Assembly: GCA_021796055.1 (NCBI GenBank)
Contig: JAJYOS010000360.1
Span: forward strand, 1-6,787
Reading direction: 5' to 3'
From: Bacteroidota bacterium
Lineage (GTDB): Bacteria > Bacteroidota > Kryptoniia > Kryptoniales > JAKASW01
DNA length: 6,787 nucleotides
Shown: positions 6,690 to 6,787 of the stretch, in pieces
Numbering within the stretch: the stretch's first letter is position 1
Layout of the letters: every line of letters begins with the position of its first letter
The notes under the pieces: model-generated
Databases searched by the model: none
The model's input: the letters and a program-made list of their open reading frames with translations, nothing else
What the model was told of the DNA's origin: nothing
Program-made: the position numbers and the translations under genes

Positions 6690-6787
6690 ACTTTACCACC
6701 GCGAATTTGCCTATCTTCGTACCGATGCCCGGGGCATCCACCTGATAGATGTACAAACCATACGCGATGTCCATCCCGATCAACTAC
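6688..6787 (-). CDS. C-terminal end of a protein with T9SS-like sorting tail; frameshift suspected
   Basis: Seen: the minus strand encodes MDIAYGLYIYQVDAP, then GIGTKIGKFAVVK and a TGA stop at 6688-6690. The pattern of a beta strand with AYGLYIY, a turn with APGIG, and a final KFAVVK resembles the last strands of FlgD-like/T9SS type A sorting domains in Ignavibacteriota proteins (recalled, not searched). Such tails send large secreted proteins across the outer membrane through PorV. Odd: the tail frame has a TAG at 6784-6786, only 31 codons from the stop. Another frame of the preceding bases reads VVDRDG, close to the RDG loop expected directly before MDIAYG. A small indel near 6770-6780 would restore one frame. 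The gene could be a pseudogene, hold a sequencing error, or the stop could be genuine and the fragment spurious. The function of the main protein is off-window. Confidence 0.55.

Noticed and set aside
6724..6738. Inverted repeat GATGCCC-G-GGGCATC, like a terminator stem or operator
   Set aside because: It lies inside the coding tail, has a one-base loop, and is explained by the codons for DAPGI; no T-run follows.

Overview
All recognisable genes in this window lie on the minus strand and are tightly packed, so they read from the right edge to the left. Sequence composition is unremarkable, with G+C around half by eye. Two features point to the Bacteroidota/Ignavibacteriota side of the FCB group: a PorV/PorQ-type outer-membrane barrel gene, and a C-terminal tail just upstream of it that looks like a type IX secretion (T9SS) sorting tail ending in KFAVVK. 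Exact taxonomy cannot be set from the window.

Layout in transcription order. (1) 6688-6787: the last codons of a protein with a T9SS-like tail. The tail frame carries a TAG at the very edge of the window, so a frameshift or pseudogene is suspected. (2) 5637-6674: a PorV/PorQ-family outer-membrane beta-barrel protein. (3) 5593-5595 back to 3112: an 827-residue exported glycoside hydrolase with an N-terminal beta-sandwich, an (alpha/alpha)6 catalytic barrel and a C-terminal beta domain. (4) 1736-3103: a family 1 extracellular solute-binding lipoprotein. (5) 882-1739 and (6) 64-885: the two CUT1-type sugar ABC permeases, MalF-like and MalG-like. (7) 1-67: a newly recognised start of a further exported protein that runs off the left edge. 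It begins with TTG, overlaps the permease stop and has a good ribosome binding site.

Genes 3 to 7 form an evident operon. The gaps or overlaps are 8 nt, about 1-4 nt overlap, 4 nt overlap and 3 nt overlap (TTGA). The likely job is saccharide scavenging: an exported glycosidase trims an oligosaccharide in or beyond the periplasm, the lipoprotein captures the product, and the two permeases import it. No ATPase, no regulator and no SusC/SusD pair is visible; CUT1 systems often share one ATPase encoded elsewhere. The link between the PorV-like/T9SS-tail pair and the sugar operon (41 nt gap, same strand) is suggestive but unproven.

No RNA gene, CRISPR array, insertion sequence or convincing terminator was seen. 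The largest non-coding stretch is about 41 nt.
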